Shown: piece by piece, positions 42,403 through 51,505 of the stretch
How the letters are laid out: each line of letters starts with the position of its first letter
How positions within the stretch are numbered: the stretch's first letter is position 1
Assembly (NCBI GenBank): GCA_014860005.1
Contig: JACZKP010000076.1
Location: 321,599-385,598, forward strand
DNA from: Verrucomicrobiota bacterium
GTDB lineage: Bacteria > Verrucomicrobiota > Verrucomicrobiae > Limisphaerales > UBA11358
DNA length: 64,000 nt
Direction: 5' to 3'
Program-made: the position numbers and the translations under genes
The notes under the pieces: generated by a model
The model's database searches: none
What the model saw: only the letters and a program-made list of their open reading frames with translations
Told to the model about the DNA's origin: nothing

Positions 42403-45400
42403 ACGGCGAAGCGGATTTTCTCTGGTGGGCAGCTTTGCGCCACGGAGGTTGTTTAATTGCACCATCGCGGCTCGGTGAATTTTTCGAGCAGTCGCTCGAA
42501 CCACTCCCGCGCCACCTAGCCGACCAACTCCGTCGAGATCTCACCAGTTTTCAGCATGCCGATGGTGGCGACCTCGGAGGTTTGCTGGATTCGGTGCTCG
42601 AACAAATTCTAGGACTTGCACCCAGCCAGTGGGCCAAAGCGCAAGGCGTGGAAATAGTTTGGTCGGTCCGCACTGCCGCTGGTGAAAACATCAAACCCCG
42701 TCGTCTCTGGCGTGAACCAAACGGCGGTCTTCTGCCTGTGTTCACCTCGGGTGAAACCCGCCTCGGCATTGGCCGCTCACGCCGCGATGTAGCGCGCGTG
42801 AACGAATGGCTGCGCCAGAAGCCCGATGCCAAAATCGCCCTCCTCACCAACGGCAACCAATGGCGGCTGATCCATGCAGGTGCGGATTACGACGCATGGT
42901 GCGAGTGGGACACGACCCTTTGGTTTGAAGAAGGCGAACCCGGTCTGCAAGTCATTGCCCTTCGCTCGCTGCTCGGCGTAAAGGCGCTCACACCGGAGAT
43001 TGCCGGCAAACCGTCTCCGCTCGTTGCTGCCATTCTTGCGTCACGCCGTGGACAGGCTGAACTCTCTTCCGCTCTCGGTGAGCGCGTTCGTCAAGCCGTC
43101 GAGTTACTCATCACCGAGTCCCGCCCTGTTCTCGAAACGCTCGAAACCGACAAGGAACATCCGGTGTCGCGCCGTCATGTGTACGTCGCGGCGGTGCGAC
43201 TGGTCATGCGTTGTGTCGTTGTGCTGTTTGCCGAAGCGCGCGACCTCTTGCCGCGCAATCATCCGATTTACCACAACAGCTACGGTCTCCAGGGATTGCA
43301 GGAACAACTCGAACGCTTCAGTGGCGACCGTGGCCATCGCCAGCTTCGTCAACGACTCTCTGGCTGGCCGCGCATTCTCGCGCTCTTCCGCCTCATCCAC
43401 CACGGCTCGGAACACGAGGCGTTGCCGGTGCTGCGTTACGGCGGAGGATTGTTTACACCCGGTGATGCCAGTTCCTCCGACCCCGTGCTCCGCGCCCTTT
43501 CCGCGTTCGAGAGCAACCGCAACGACATCTGCGATGCCGCCATCGCGCAACTTCTGGACTATCTCACGCGCACGCTTGCCAGCATCCGCGTAGGCCGCGC
43601 CGCGAGCATCGTGGCTACACCCGTGGATTTCTCGCAGCTCGACACCGAATACATCGGCATCCTTTACGAAGGCTTGCTCGACTACGAACTGCGCAAGGCC
43701 GACCGCGTCCCGCTGCTCTTCTTGAATCTCGGCGACCAACCAGTGCTCCCGCTCGACCGCCTCGAAGCAATGGCAGACGACGCGCTCAACAACCTCGTCA
43801 AGAAAGCCGCCAAAGCGGTGAAAGCTTCCGAGGGTGAGGACGACGAGGAAAGCGAAGATGAGGAATTGGATGAAGCCGACGACGCACCAGCCGACGCGGA
43901 AATTCCGTCGCCCGAACTTCAGCCCGCCGTGCTTCATGACGAAGCCGACGATGAGCACCGCCAGCTTCGCGACCGAGCTGTTAGTTGGGCGAAACGTGCT
44001 GCACAAGCTGGCAGCCTTGTCGCTCGCCCACGCGGGCGAGTCACCGCAGACAAGCAACGCGAGTTCGAAGACGCCCTCAATGTTGCCGCCAACAAACTCA
44101 TCTCTCGCCTTGTTGCACCCGGCGAATACTTTCTCGTCCGCTGGGGCGGCACGCGCAAAGGCTCTGGAACTTTCTACACCAAGCCCGCGCTCGCTGGCCC
44201 GACGGTCCGCCGCACGCTGCAACCGCTCTGCTACGCCAGCGATGGACACACACTTCGGCTGCCCAACGAAATCATCGCTCTCAAAGTCGCGGACATTGCG
44301 GGCGGTTCAGGTTCGTTCCCCGTGGCGGCGCTGCGTTACCTGACCCGCGAGCTTTACGACAGCCTCTTCGTTCACCAATGGCTCACGCTCCGTGCCGACG
44401 GCACGATTGAAGCCACACTCGCGCCCGATGCCCGGCCGCCGTGGTTTCGCGAGGCCATTCTTGATCTGCCGCTCACCGCAGATAATCCCGAGACTCGCAT
44501 TCTAGCCCGGCTGCGGCGTCTCATCGTCGAACGTTGCATCTATGCCGTGGACCTCGACCCGCTCGCCGTCGAACTCTGCCGGCTCTCGCTCTGGGTGGAA
44601 ACGATGGATGAGAAACTTCCGTTCTCGTTCCTCGACCACAAAATCAAGGTCGGCAACGCGCTCGTCGGCTGCTGGTTTGACCGCTTCCAAGATTATCCGG
44701 CGATGGCGTGGGAACGTGAAGGCGGCGACAAGAACCACTCCAACTTCGTCCACCACTTCCGCGACGTGGCCATCACCAAAGGCAAGAAGGCCGGGCAAAC
44801 CGTCCGCATCAGCGACCTGTGGACCGCCGACCTCAAGCGCGTGAAGGAGGAACGCGTGAAGCCCGAACTCCGCCACCTCATCGAGAGCCTCGGCGGACAA
44901 CAACTGCTCGGTTTCCTGAAACCGGAGGAAGCCGCCGCGCTGCATGACAAGTCCCTGCGAGCCTTCGAGGAACTGCACAACGACACGCGCGAACCGGAGA
45001 AGCAGGCCAAACTCTACGACGAGAAATTCACCCACGACCCGGAACTCCAGAAACTCCGCCGTGCCTTCGACACCTGGTGCGCCGTCTGGTTCTGGCCGGC
45101 GGACAAACTCGATATTGCGCCTACGCCCGCTATCTTTCTCAACCCGCCGCCGGAAACCCTGGCCGAGGTGGAACGCCTAAGCGACGAGCACCATTTCTTC
45201 CATTGGGAAATCGAGTTCCCGGATGTGTTCACCGGCGAACGCGCCGGCTTCGATGCGCTCATCGGCAATCCGCCTTGGGAAATTCAGAAGCCGAATTCAT
45301 TCGAGTTCTTTTCCAACGTTGATCCCCTCTATCGCACCTACGGCAAACAAGAGGCGGTGGACAAGCAGAAGAACTATTTTGCCGGCAGCGCATCCACGGA

Positions 45401-48050
45401 AGACGACTGGCTGCGTTACAACGCGCGAATAAAGTCACTTTCCAATTGGACTAAATCTGTCGGAGAGCCTTTCGGCGTCGAACTCTGGGAAGAGGAAGGT
45501 ATCCGCTTCAGCTTTTCCCGCAGTTCAAAGGAGAACGAAGTGCTGCATCAATTGTGGAAACAGGCCCGCGCCTCGCGGAAGGGATACTCCGATGTGAAGC
45601 ACCCGTTTCGGCATCAAGGCTCAGCCGACATCAACACCTACAAGTTGTTCCTTGAACAGGCATTTTGTCTCCTGAGCGCGAGTGGACGCTTGGGAATGAT
45701 TACGCCTTCGGGAATCCTTTCTGATAAGGGCGCGACAGATTTGCGCCGACTGTTCGTGAACGATGCTTATTGGGATTTCGCATTCGGATTCATCAATTTG
45801 AACATGATTTTCGAGGCGGTTTATTACCGCTTCAAGTTCTGTATCGTTGGCGTGCAAAAGGGTGGGACGCCCGCAGCCGTGAAGACTGCATTTTCTCGTT
45901 ATCACATCGAAGATTGGGAACGAGCAGAGACGGTTTTTATTCCATATCCCGTCGAAGCCATCAAAAAGTTCAGCCCTACGTCTCTGGCATTCGTTGAAAC
46001 ACGGACCGCAAAGGATTTAGCGATTGTCGAAAAGATTTACTCCTCTGGCCAATTGCTCGGCGGATCAGGCGAGCGAGGATGGGGAATTCACTACGCGCGT
46101 GAGTTCGATATGACTGGCGACTCTGCGCTATTCCCACCGCGTCCTAAATGGGAAGACCAAGGATACCGACCTGACGAATACGGTCATTGGTTGAAAGGAG
46201 ACTGGAAACCCTGGACGGGGTCACGCGCAGTTGCTCAGCGTGGCGACTCCCTTGTGCTTTCGCGTGACGGCACGCAGGTTATTTCACAAGCTGGAATCGA
46301 GGACATCGCCGTGCCGCTTTACGAGGGTCGAATGATCGGCCAGTTCGATTTCAGTCAGAAGGGCTGGGTAAGCGGCAAGGGCCGCACGGCGGTGTGGCGT
46401 GACTTCTCGTGGGCCGAGAAATTTGTTGAGCCACAATTCTTGATATCGCTTCGCGACCAAGATGCAGTCTATTTACAAAAGCACTTGGACGACTTCCAAG
46501 AGCAGTTTGGCAAAGAGGCGGTTGAAAGTGAGGAACGGAGGTTGTCCAGCCAAGCGGAATGGCTTCAGTGGCGGAACTCGCTCCGACGGAAGCTTTCGTT
46601 CATGGCGATCGGTTCAGCGTTCAACACTCGGACAATGACAGCCGCATTTGTCGATGACGCTGCGTGCGGAAATTCCTGTCCCGTGCTCTCGAAAAGCCAT
46701 TCCCCGTTGGCGCTCTTAAGCGCAATGAACAGTTTGGCATTCGACTATGCGTTCCGTTCCAGACTTGGCGGCTTGAACCTAAACTTCTTTGTTGTCGCGG
46801 AAGCAGCCACTCCGTTGCGGGACAAGTTTCCCAACTCTGTTCAGCGGTTCATCGCAGCGTTGTCATTGTGTTCAATTCAATTCGCTGAATTGTGGCTTTC
46901 ATTCCAAGATGGGCCAGTTGGTTGGAAGCAAGCCTGGGCTTTGACCACCTCTGAGCGCTTGCGACTTCGCTGCATTCTTGACGCAGTGATCGCACAGCTA
47001 TTTGGTCTGAGTGAAACCGACTTCGGTTGGATTCTCTCCAACTGTGACCACCCGATACAGGTGGTCACAGCGAAAAATTTCATGCGCACGCTCGACCCCA
47101 AGGGCTTCTGGCGCGTGGACAAGGACCAGCCGCCGGAGTTGCGCCACACCGTGCTTGCCCAGGTCGCCTTTGCAGAGTTGCAACGCCTCGGCCTCGACGA
47201 CTTCCTCGCCCTGAACAACGGCGAAGGCTGGCTGTTGCCCGAAACCCTGCGCCTCGCCGATTACGGATTGGGCCATGACGAACGTGCGCAGCAACCGCAA
47301 CCTGTGGCCGCTGCCCTCGGCCCGCGCTTCCTTCCGTGGCAGTTGAACGAAGACGTGGCCGCCAGTTGGGAGGAATGCCGTCGCCATGCCGAAAATATCC
47401 GCGCCATCCGCGCCAAATTCGCCCCGGTGGAATCAGCACCTATTGCTGAAACCGAAATCAAAGCCGCAGAAGATCAGAAGCCATCCAGGAAAATAGCCGC
47501 TCCAAAAGCTGTCCCGGTGGAACTCCCATTGGCAATCGATCTCTTTGGTCGAGTTACAGAGGCGCAACCAATCACACGCCCGCTTCCAGCATCCAAACGC
47601 GTGCCGCACAAACCACTTGTCTATTCGATCCAACTTCTGCGTGCGCTACTCGCCGAGGCTGGCGGAAGTATATCGTGGCCACGGCTTGTGGATGCTTACA
47701 CGCTCGCAACCCGCCCTGAATTGATGCTGCAAAAGGCTTCGGTTGGAGATGGCAAGCTGGTTTCGGCTTGGGCGAAGAATTGGAACGAGACGCCTGCATT
47801 GGGTGGTTTGGTTGATGCCATTGAGAACCTTGGCACAGGCAACCTGTCCACTGAGAAGCAAAATGGTGTGTGGGCACTAAGTCTCTTGGATGGGCCGAAG
47901 CAAGTGCAGGCAGAACATGTCATTTACGACGCCTGGCTCGCATTGCGAGTCCTCGGACCAGCGCCGGAAATTCCGGACAAGAAAACTTTGCTCAATATTG
48001 CCGAGTTTAACGATTGGACACAAAAAATGGAGGGTGTGTTGGTCCACTGA
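42399..48050 (+). CDS. Giant Eco57I-type adenine DNA methyltransferase
   Basis: This 1,883-residue protein is long for a DrmMI-type methylase. An N-terminal region of about 400 residues resembles the target/nuclease-like arm of Eco57I-type enzymes (PDAKIALLTNGNQWRLIHAG). An acidic linker lies at about 470-510 (EGEDDEESEDEELDEADD). Methylase motif I is DIAGGSGSFPVAALRYL near 630, motif IV is IGNPPWE near 957, so the target is N6-adenine (or N4-cytosine). A specificity-like segment follows (about 1000-1500), and the C-terminal 100 residues (SIQLLRALLAEAGGSISWPR) form a separate domain. I infer that it marks self DNA for the DISARM-like locus. The gene starts within the drmD stop. No Asp-Glu-x-Lys site is obvious in the N-terminal arm. 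Confidence 0.85.
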   Translation: MNGEADFLWWAALRHGGCLIAPSRLGEFFEQSLEPLPRHLADQLRRDLTSFQHADGGDLGGLLDSVLEQILGLAPSQWAKAQGVEIVWSVRTAAGENIKPRRLWREPNGGLLPVFTSGETRLGIGRSRRDVARVNEWLRQKPDAKIALLTNGNQWRLIHAGADYDAWCEWDTTLWFEEGEPGLQVIALRSLLGVKALTPEIAGKPSPLVAAILASRRGQAELSSALGERVRQAVELLITESRPVLETLETDKEHPVSRRHVYVAAVRLVMRCVVVLFAEARDLLPRNHPIYHNSYGLQGLQEQLERFSGDRGHRQLRQRLSGWPRILALFRLIHHGSEHEALPVLRYGGGLFTPGDASSSDPVLRALSAFESNRNDICDAAIAQLLDYLTRTLASIRVGRAASIVATPVDFSQLDTEYIGILYEGLLDYELRKADRVPLLFLNLGDQPVLPLDRLEAMADDALNNLVKKAAKAVKASEGEDDEESEDEELDEADDAPADAEIPSPELQPAVLHDEADDEHRQLRDRAVSWAKRAAQAGSLVARPRGRVTADKQREFEDALNVAANKLISRLVAPGEYFLVRWGGTRKGSGTFYTKPALAGPTVRRTLQPLCYASDGHTLRLPNEIIALKVADIAGGSGSFPVAALRYLTRELYDSLFVHQWLTLRADGTIEATLAPDARPPWFREAILDLPLTADNPETRILARLRRLIVERCIYAVDLDPLAVELCRLSLWVETMDEKLPFSFLDHKIKVGNALVGCWFDRFQDYPAMAWEREGGDKNHSNFVHHFRDVAITKGKKAGQTVRISDLWTADLKRVKEERVKPELRHLIESLGGQQLLGFLKPEEAAALHDKSLRAFEELHNDTREPEKQAKLYDEKFTHDPELQKLRRAFDTWCAVWFWPADKLDIAPTPAIFLNPPPETLAEVERLSDEHHFFHWEIEFPDVFTGERAGFDALIGNPPWEIQKPNSFEFFSNVDPLYRTYGKQEAVDKQKNYFAGSASTEDDWLRYNARIKSLSNWTKSVGEPFGVELWEEEGIRFSFSRSSKENEVLHQLWKQARASRKGYSDVKHPFRHQGSADINTYKLFLEQAFCLLSASGRLGMITPSGILSDKGATDLRRLFVNDAYWDFAFGFINLNMIFEAVYYRFKFCIVGVQKGGTPAAVKTAFSRYHIEDWERAETVFIPYPVEAIKKFSPTSLAFVETRTAKDLAIVEKIYSSGQLLGGSGERGWGIHYAREFDMTGDSALFPPRPKWEDQGYRPDEYGHWLKGDWKPWTGSRAVAQRGDSLVLSRDGTQVISQAGIEDIAVPLYEGRMIGQFDFSQKGWVSGKGRTAVWRDFSWAEKFVEPQFLISLRDQDAVYLQKHLDDFQEQFGKEAVESEERRLSSQAEWLQWRNSLRRKLSFMAIGSAFNTRTMTAAFVDDAACGNSCPVLSKSHSPLALLSAMNSLAFDYAFRSRLGGLNLNFFVVAEAATPLRDKFPNSVQRFIAALSLCSIQFAELWLSFQDGPVGWKQAWALTTSERLRLRCILDAVIAQLFGLSETDFGWILSNCDHPIQVVTAKNFMRTLDPKGFWRVDKDQPPELRHTVLAQVAFAELQRLGLDDFLALNNGEGWLLPETLRLADYGLGHDERAQQPQPVAAALGPRFLPWQLNEDVAASWEECRRHAENIRAIRAKFAPVESAPIAETEIKAAEDQKPSRKIAAPKAVPVELPLAIDLFGRVTEAQPITRPLPASKRVPHKPLVYSIQLLRALLAEAGGSISWPRLVDAYTLATRPELMLQKASVGDGKLVSAWAKNWNETPALGGLVDAIENLGTGNLSTEKQNGVWALSLLDGPKQVQAEHVIYDAWLALRVLGPAPEIPDKKTLLNIAEFNDWTQKMEGVLVH

Positions 48051-48089
48051 TGTCCACCGGGGCACGCCAGACTTACGCTGCGATTTCAA

Positions 48090-50102
48090 ATGAAGAAACG
48101 ACATGCTCATCCCAGTCTGCCAGGCCTCGCCGAGCCGGTTGAGGTTTCACTCAAGCCCGTCAAGGGCCGCGAAGAACCAACCGTTTGGTTGCGAGCGATC
48201 GCGATTCATTCTGATTGGCCCACGGAGTCCGGCACGCTCCTCCGGGAAATTAAGTTGCACCGAGGGCTGAACGTCCTGTGGGCAGAGCCTGCTCCCACCG
48301 GCACAAAAAATCGCCTGAGTGGGCACGCCACTGGCAAGACCACATTTTGCCGACTCGTGCGCTATGTATTGAATGATGCAGACGCGGGCACGAAAGATTT
48401 TCGCCAACGCTTTCAGGCAAAGTTTCCTCGGGGCTGGGTTTTCGGTGAAGTTGTTGTCGCCGGCCAAGTCTGGCTCGTGGGCCGACCTCTTGGTCGAATG
48501 GGTTATCATCCGTTCGCAGTCAAGGGAGGAACATTGCCTGATGCAAAAGGTGCGCAGCCAATGCGCGGCGGGTATGAGGATTACTGCCAAGCATTAGCCG
48601 ACAAAGTTTTCGCAGATGTGACGTTGCGAAATCTCTCAGGCACAAACCGTGCATTGACTTGGGATTGCCTTCTGGAGTGGCTTGCCCGCGATCAGGAAGC
48701 TCGCTTCACTGGATTGCTTGAGTGGCGTCACGAGGACAGTGACTACGAATCCCCGACATTGCTGGACGCGGACAAGGAAAACTTGGTCCGCGTCATCCTG
48801 GGCTTAGTCGAAGGAGACGAACAAAAACTCTTGCGCGAGCACGCTCAGAAATCGTCTGAGCACCGACGTTTGTTGGAGGATCGTCCGAGCCGCACCTATC
48901 ACGCCGAACGCCAGCGAGACGTGTTGAAGGCTCTGAGTGGTCAAGAAGTGGCCAAGCCCGATGATCCTCTACTGCTGGAAGGGATCAAGAAGCAGGCTCG
49001 TGGATGGCGCAAGGAAACCACAGATGCAAGGGCCGCACTCAAAGCTGAAAAGGAAGAGCACCAATGGCAGGAGCTTTTCGCGAAAGCCGAAGCTCAATTG
49101 ATGCTGGTGCAAGGTTCACTAACCGAGGCAGACCGCGACTTGCAAAAATTACAGGGCACGCTCGCTTCAACCAAGCAGACCGTTGCGAAAGTAGATCAGC
49201 ACGACGACTTACGCGAGTTGATGCCTTTCAAAGGAAGATGTTCGCAGCCACTGAATGAAGCTTGGAAGAGCAAGTGTCCTCTTGCCGCGCAGCGACCCGC
49301 CGACGACGAATTCGACAAGTTCATCCTGAATGCGAAGAACGATGCGGAGCGCACGGAAGCATTCGTGAAGCGGCAGCGCCAGGAGTGTTCGCGTTTGGCA
49401 ACCTTGGTGCGCAAGAAGGAAAAGGAGCGCGACGACGCGAGGACTGGACTATGGAGATTCCGAGAAGCGATGGAGAAGAAACTCACGAAAGCCGATGAAC
49501 CACGACTCCGTGCCGAGGCGCTGGAAGCGGCGCTGAAGATTTATCAGGTTGCGTGCGACGAATGTGAGTCGCTGGAGAAGAATTTGAAGAAGTTGGATCG
49601 TGATAAGCGTAAACTCGACCAGCAACTTAAAGACAAGGAACGCCAGCATATTGAGCGCATCTCCCGGTTTTCCCGCATTTACGATTTTTTTGCCAAGAAG
49701 CTGCTGGGCGATGACGTGGCTGCCACAATCGAGTTCACGGGGAAGGCAATCGAGCCTGCAATCACTTATCACGGGCCGTATGACAGCACCGCGCTCAAAC
49801 TGGCAAAGTTTCTTGCGTTCGACCTGAGCAGCCTCGCTTTGGGAATTGTCGGCGGCGGCCATCATCCTCGTTTCCTCTTGCATGACAGCCCGCGCGAAGC
49901 GGACCTGACACGCGCGATCTACCACGAACTTTTCCGTGCCGCAGTAGCCCTTGAAGGCCCATCGGAAGGAGACGCGCCATTTCAATACATCATCACCACG
50001 ACAGAGCCGCCGCCCGATGACGTGAAAACGAAACCGTGGTTGCTCGATCCAGTTCTGAACGCAACCGAAGGCACAGGGAGGCTGTTTGGAGTTGATCTAT
50101 GA
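48090..50102 (+). CDS. SMC/RecF-like coiled-coil ATPase
   Basis: The product has 670 residues. After an N-terminal strand region (KLHRGLNVLWAEP), Walker A is GHATGKTT at 78-85, then LCRLVRYVL-like helix (FCRLVRYVLND). Coiled coils occupy about 280-360 and 420-540 (LEKNLKKLDRDKRKLDQQLK), with CSQPLNEAWKSKCPLA between them, where a Cys pair could form a zinc-hook-like turn. The C-terminal head has LALGIVGGGHHPRFLLHDSP, the Walker B region with Asp in place, and IITTTEPPPDD. The size suits small SMC-like ATPases of the DUF2326/YydD type seen in defence loci. Its stop overlaps the next start (ATGA). This gene is not part of standard DISARM. Confidence 0.72.
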   Translation: MKKRHAHPSLPGLAEPVEVSLKPVKGREEPTVWLRAIAIHSDWPTESGTLLREIKLHRGLNVLWAEPAPTGTKNRLSGHATGKTTFCRLVRYVLNDADAGTKDFRQRFQAKFPRGWVFGEVVVAGQVWLVGRPLGRMGYHPFAVKGGTLPDAKGAQPMRGGYEDYCQALADKVFADVTLRNLSGTNRALTWDCLLEWLARDQEARFTGLLEWRHEDSDYESPTLLDADKENLVRVILGLVEGDEQKLLREHAQKSSEHRRLLEDRPSRTYHAERQRDVLKALSGQEVAKPDDPLLLEGIKKQARGWRKETTDARAALKAEKEEHQWQELFAKAEAQLMLVQGSLTEADRDLQKLQGTLASTKQTVAKVDQHDDLRELMPFKGRCSQPLNEAWKSKCPLAAQRPADDEFDKFILNAKNDAERTEAFVKRQRQECSRLATLVRKKEKERDDARTGLWRFREAMEKKLTKADEPRLRAEALEAALKIYQVACDECESLEKNLKKLDRDKRKLDQQLKDKERQHIERISRFSRIYDFFAKKLLGDDVAATIEFTGKAIEPAITYHGPYDSTALKLAKFLAFDLSSLALGIVGGGHHPRFLLHDSPREADLTRAIYHELFRAAVALEGPSEGDAPFQYIITTTEPPPDDVKTKPWLLDPVLNATEGTGRLFGVDL

Positions 50103-51505
50103 GTCTGTGCGTCGCATGGAAATATGAGGAAGCTGGTAGGGCGCACATTGTTTTCGCGGCCGATTCTTGCGCCGTTTTCGTGGGCGACGTATTGCCGTAT
50201 GGGGGAATCAAAGTTCTCGAACTTCCGGTTAGAATTATTTCAGCCACCGACGCTCAATCAGGAATAGCGCAAAATCTGTTCGTGGGAAATTACGGAATGG
50301 CCTTCGCAGGAAGTTATCTTTCCGCCTTCTTGCTGAAGGAACTGATCGCCGAGGTTTTGACGCACCTTCAATTCCTCGGATCGGCCAACGCAATTTCCTT
50401 CGATAAGGTCTGCGATTTGGTTCATCGGGTTCATTTGCATTTTCATGAGAAAATTCGAGTTCATCTGAAGTCGGGTTACGAAATCGATTTCTTCCTGGGT
50501 GGTTTTTGTCCGACGACGCAAAAGGTTCGAGTCGCAAAATTTTTCGTCGCTCCAAACACCCTGAAGCCTGTTTGTATTGAAATTCTAACCTCCGCTGGAT
50601 TCTCGTATGACACGGTCGGGAATGAGGATGGACAGAAGCGGTTTCAAGACCTGATGCGACTCAGCCTCTCCGGACCACCTTGCAGAACCCATTTCGCAGC
50701 CTTTCGCAGGCTTTGGGACATTATTCGAGACCCAGAATACAAATTCGTCACCGGCGCTGTGCAGTATGGAGAATTTGCGCCTCATAATTTCCAACTGGTC
50801 GGAGCTTTCGATGTTAAGTGTGTAGACGGGCATCTGAAAAATCGCACATTCATTCGCGGAACAGACTTGGAGGAAATACACAAGCCGACTGCGATGGATG
50901 ATTTCCACCTCCAATATACCTACGGCAACCCATTCGATGAGGACATCAAGTGTTTCGATTTGGAGCGTCCTTTTATGGAGGGAAACGGGGTTTATCATGT
51001 TTTGGACGAACAGATCACCCTTCTTCCTGCCGACGAACGATGGCCGCAATGGTATTCTGAGGAACTCGCCATGTTGCGGATTGCTTTGGGTGACAAGATT
51101 CCCATCGAGCATATTGGCAGCACTTCGGTGGCCCAGCTCGCAGCAGTTCCGAATCTCGATATTCTCATTGGCGTTGAAAAACTCGGAGATGCAACCATCG
51201 CGCCGTTCAAATTAAACCTGCTCGGTTATGAGTTTCTGAGAGACAAATTCTTGCCAAGGCAAGGTTTCTACCGAAAGCGAGGAAGGCGGTCCTTCAACCT
51301 GCACATTGTTGAGCGTGATAGTGTGCTGTGGGGGAACCATCTCGCAGTTCGGAACTACTTGCGCGCAAATGAAGCTGAACGCGTCGTTTACAGCGCCGAG
51401 AGAATGCGGATTCTTAACGCCAGCTCTTGGACTCTGGTGCGTTACTTGACCGCCAAATCTGGCTACCTCAATCACTTGATCGCGAAGGCAACAGGCCATG
51501 AGTGA
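50099..51505 (+). CDS. Fusion of an Ntn-hydrolase-like domain with a GrpB nucleotidyltransferase domain
   Basis: This 468-residue protein has two parts. Residues 1-240 begin MSLCVAW, with IVFAADSCAVF (about 17-27), a Gly-Ile-Lys-Val turn and GMAFAGSYLSAFLLKEL (66-81). This is the order of HslV/proteasome-type Ntn hydrolases (strand, AgDs, KV, GfAGs, long helix), and Ser2 could be the nucleophile once Met is removed. Residues about 308-468 are a clear GrpB/UPF0157 domain: WPQWYSEELAMLRIALG, IEHIGSTSVAQLAAVPNLDI (split here as IEHIGSTSV and NLDILIGV), LGYEF and FNLHIVE. GrpB belongs to the nucleotidyltransferase superfamily. I know of no named system with this pairing. It may be a protease or hydrolase effector regulated by nucleotide transfer. 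Coupled at both ends to its neighbours. Confidence 0.65.
   Translation: MSLCVAWKYEEAGRAHIVFAADSCAVFVGDVLPYGGIKVLELPVRIISATDAQSGIAQNLFVGNYGMAFAGSYLSAFLLKELIAEVLTHLQFLGSANAISFDKVCDLVHRVHLHFHEKIRVHLKSGYEIDFFLGGFCPTTQKVRVAKFFVAPNTLKPVCIEILTSAGFSYDTVGNEDGQKRFQDLMRLSLSGPPCRTHFAAFRRLWDIIRDPEYKFVTGAVQYGEFAPHNFQLVGAFDVKCVDGHLKNRTFIRGTDLEEIHKPTAMDDFHLQYTYGNPFDEDIKCFDLERPFMEGNGVYHVLDEQITLLPADERWPQWYSEELAMLRIALGDKIPIEHIGSTSVAQLAAVPNLDILIGVEKLGDATIAPFKLNLLGYEFLRDKFLPRQGFYRKRGRRSFNLHIVERDSVLWGNHLAVRNYLRANEAERVVYSAERMRILNASSWTLVRYLTAKSGYLNHLIAKATGHE

Noticed and set aside
43104..44249. Long minus-strand open frame opposite the giant methylase
   Set aside because: It is a shadow of the GC-rich coding strand: the methylase frame contains motif I just beyond it, and the antisense protein has no recognisable domain.
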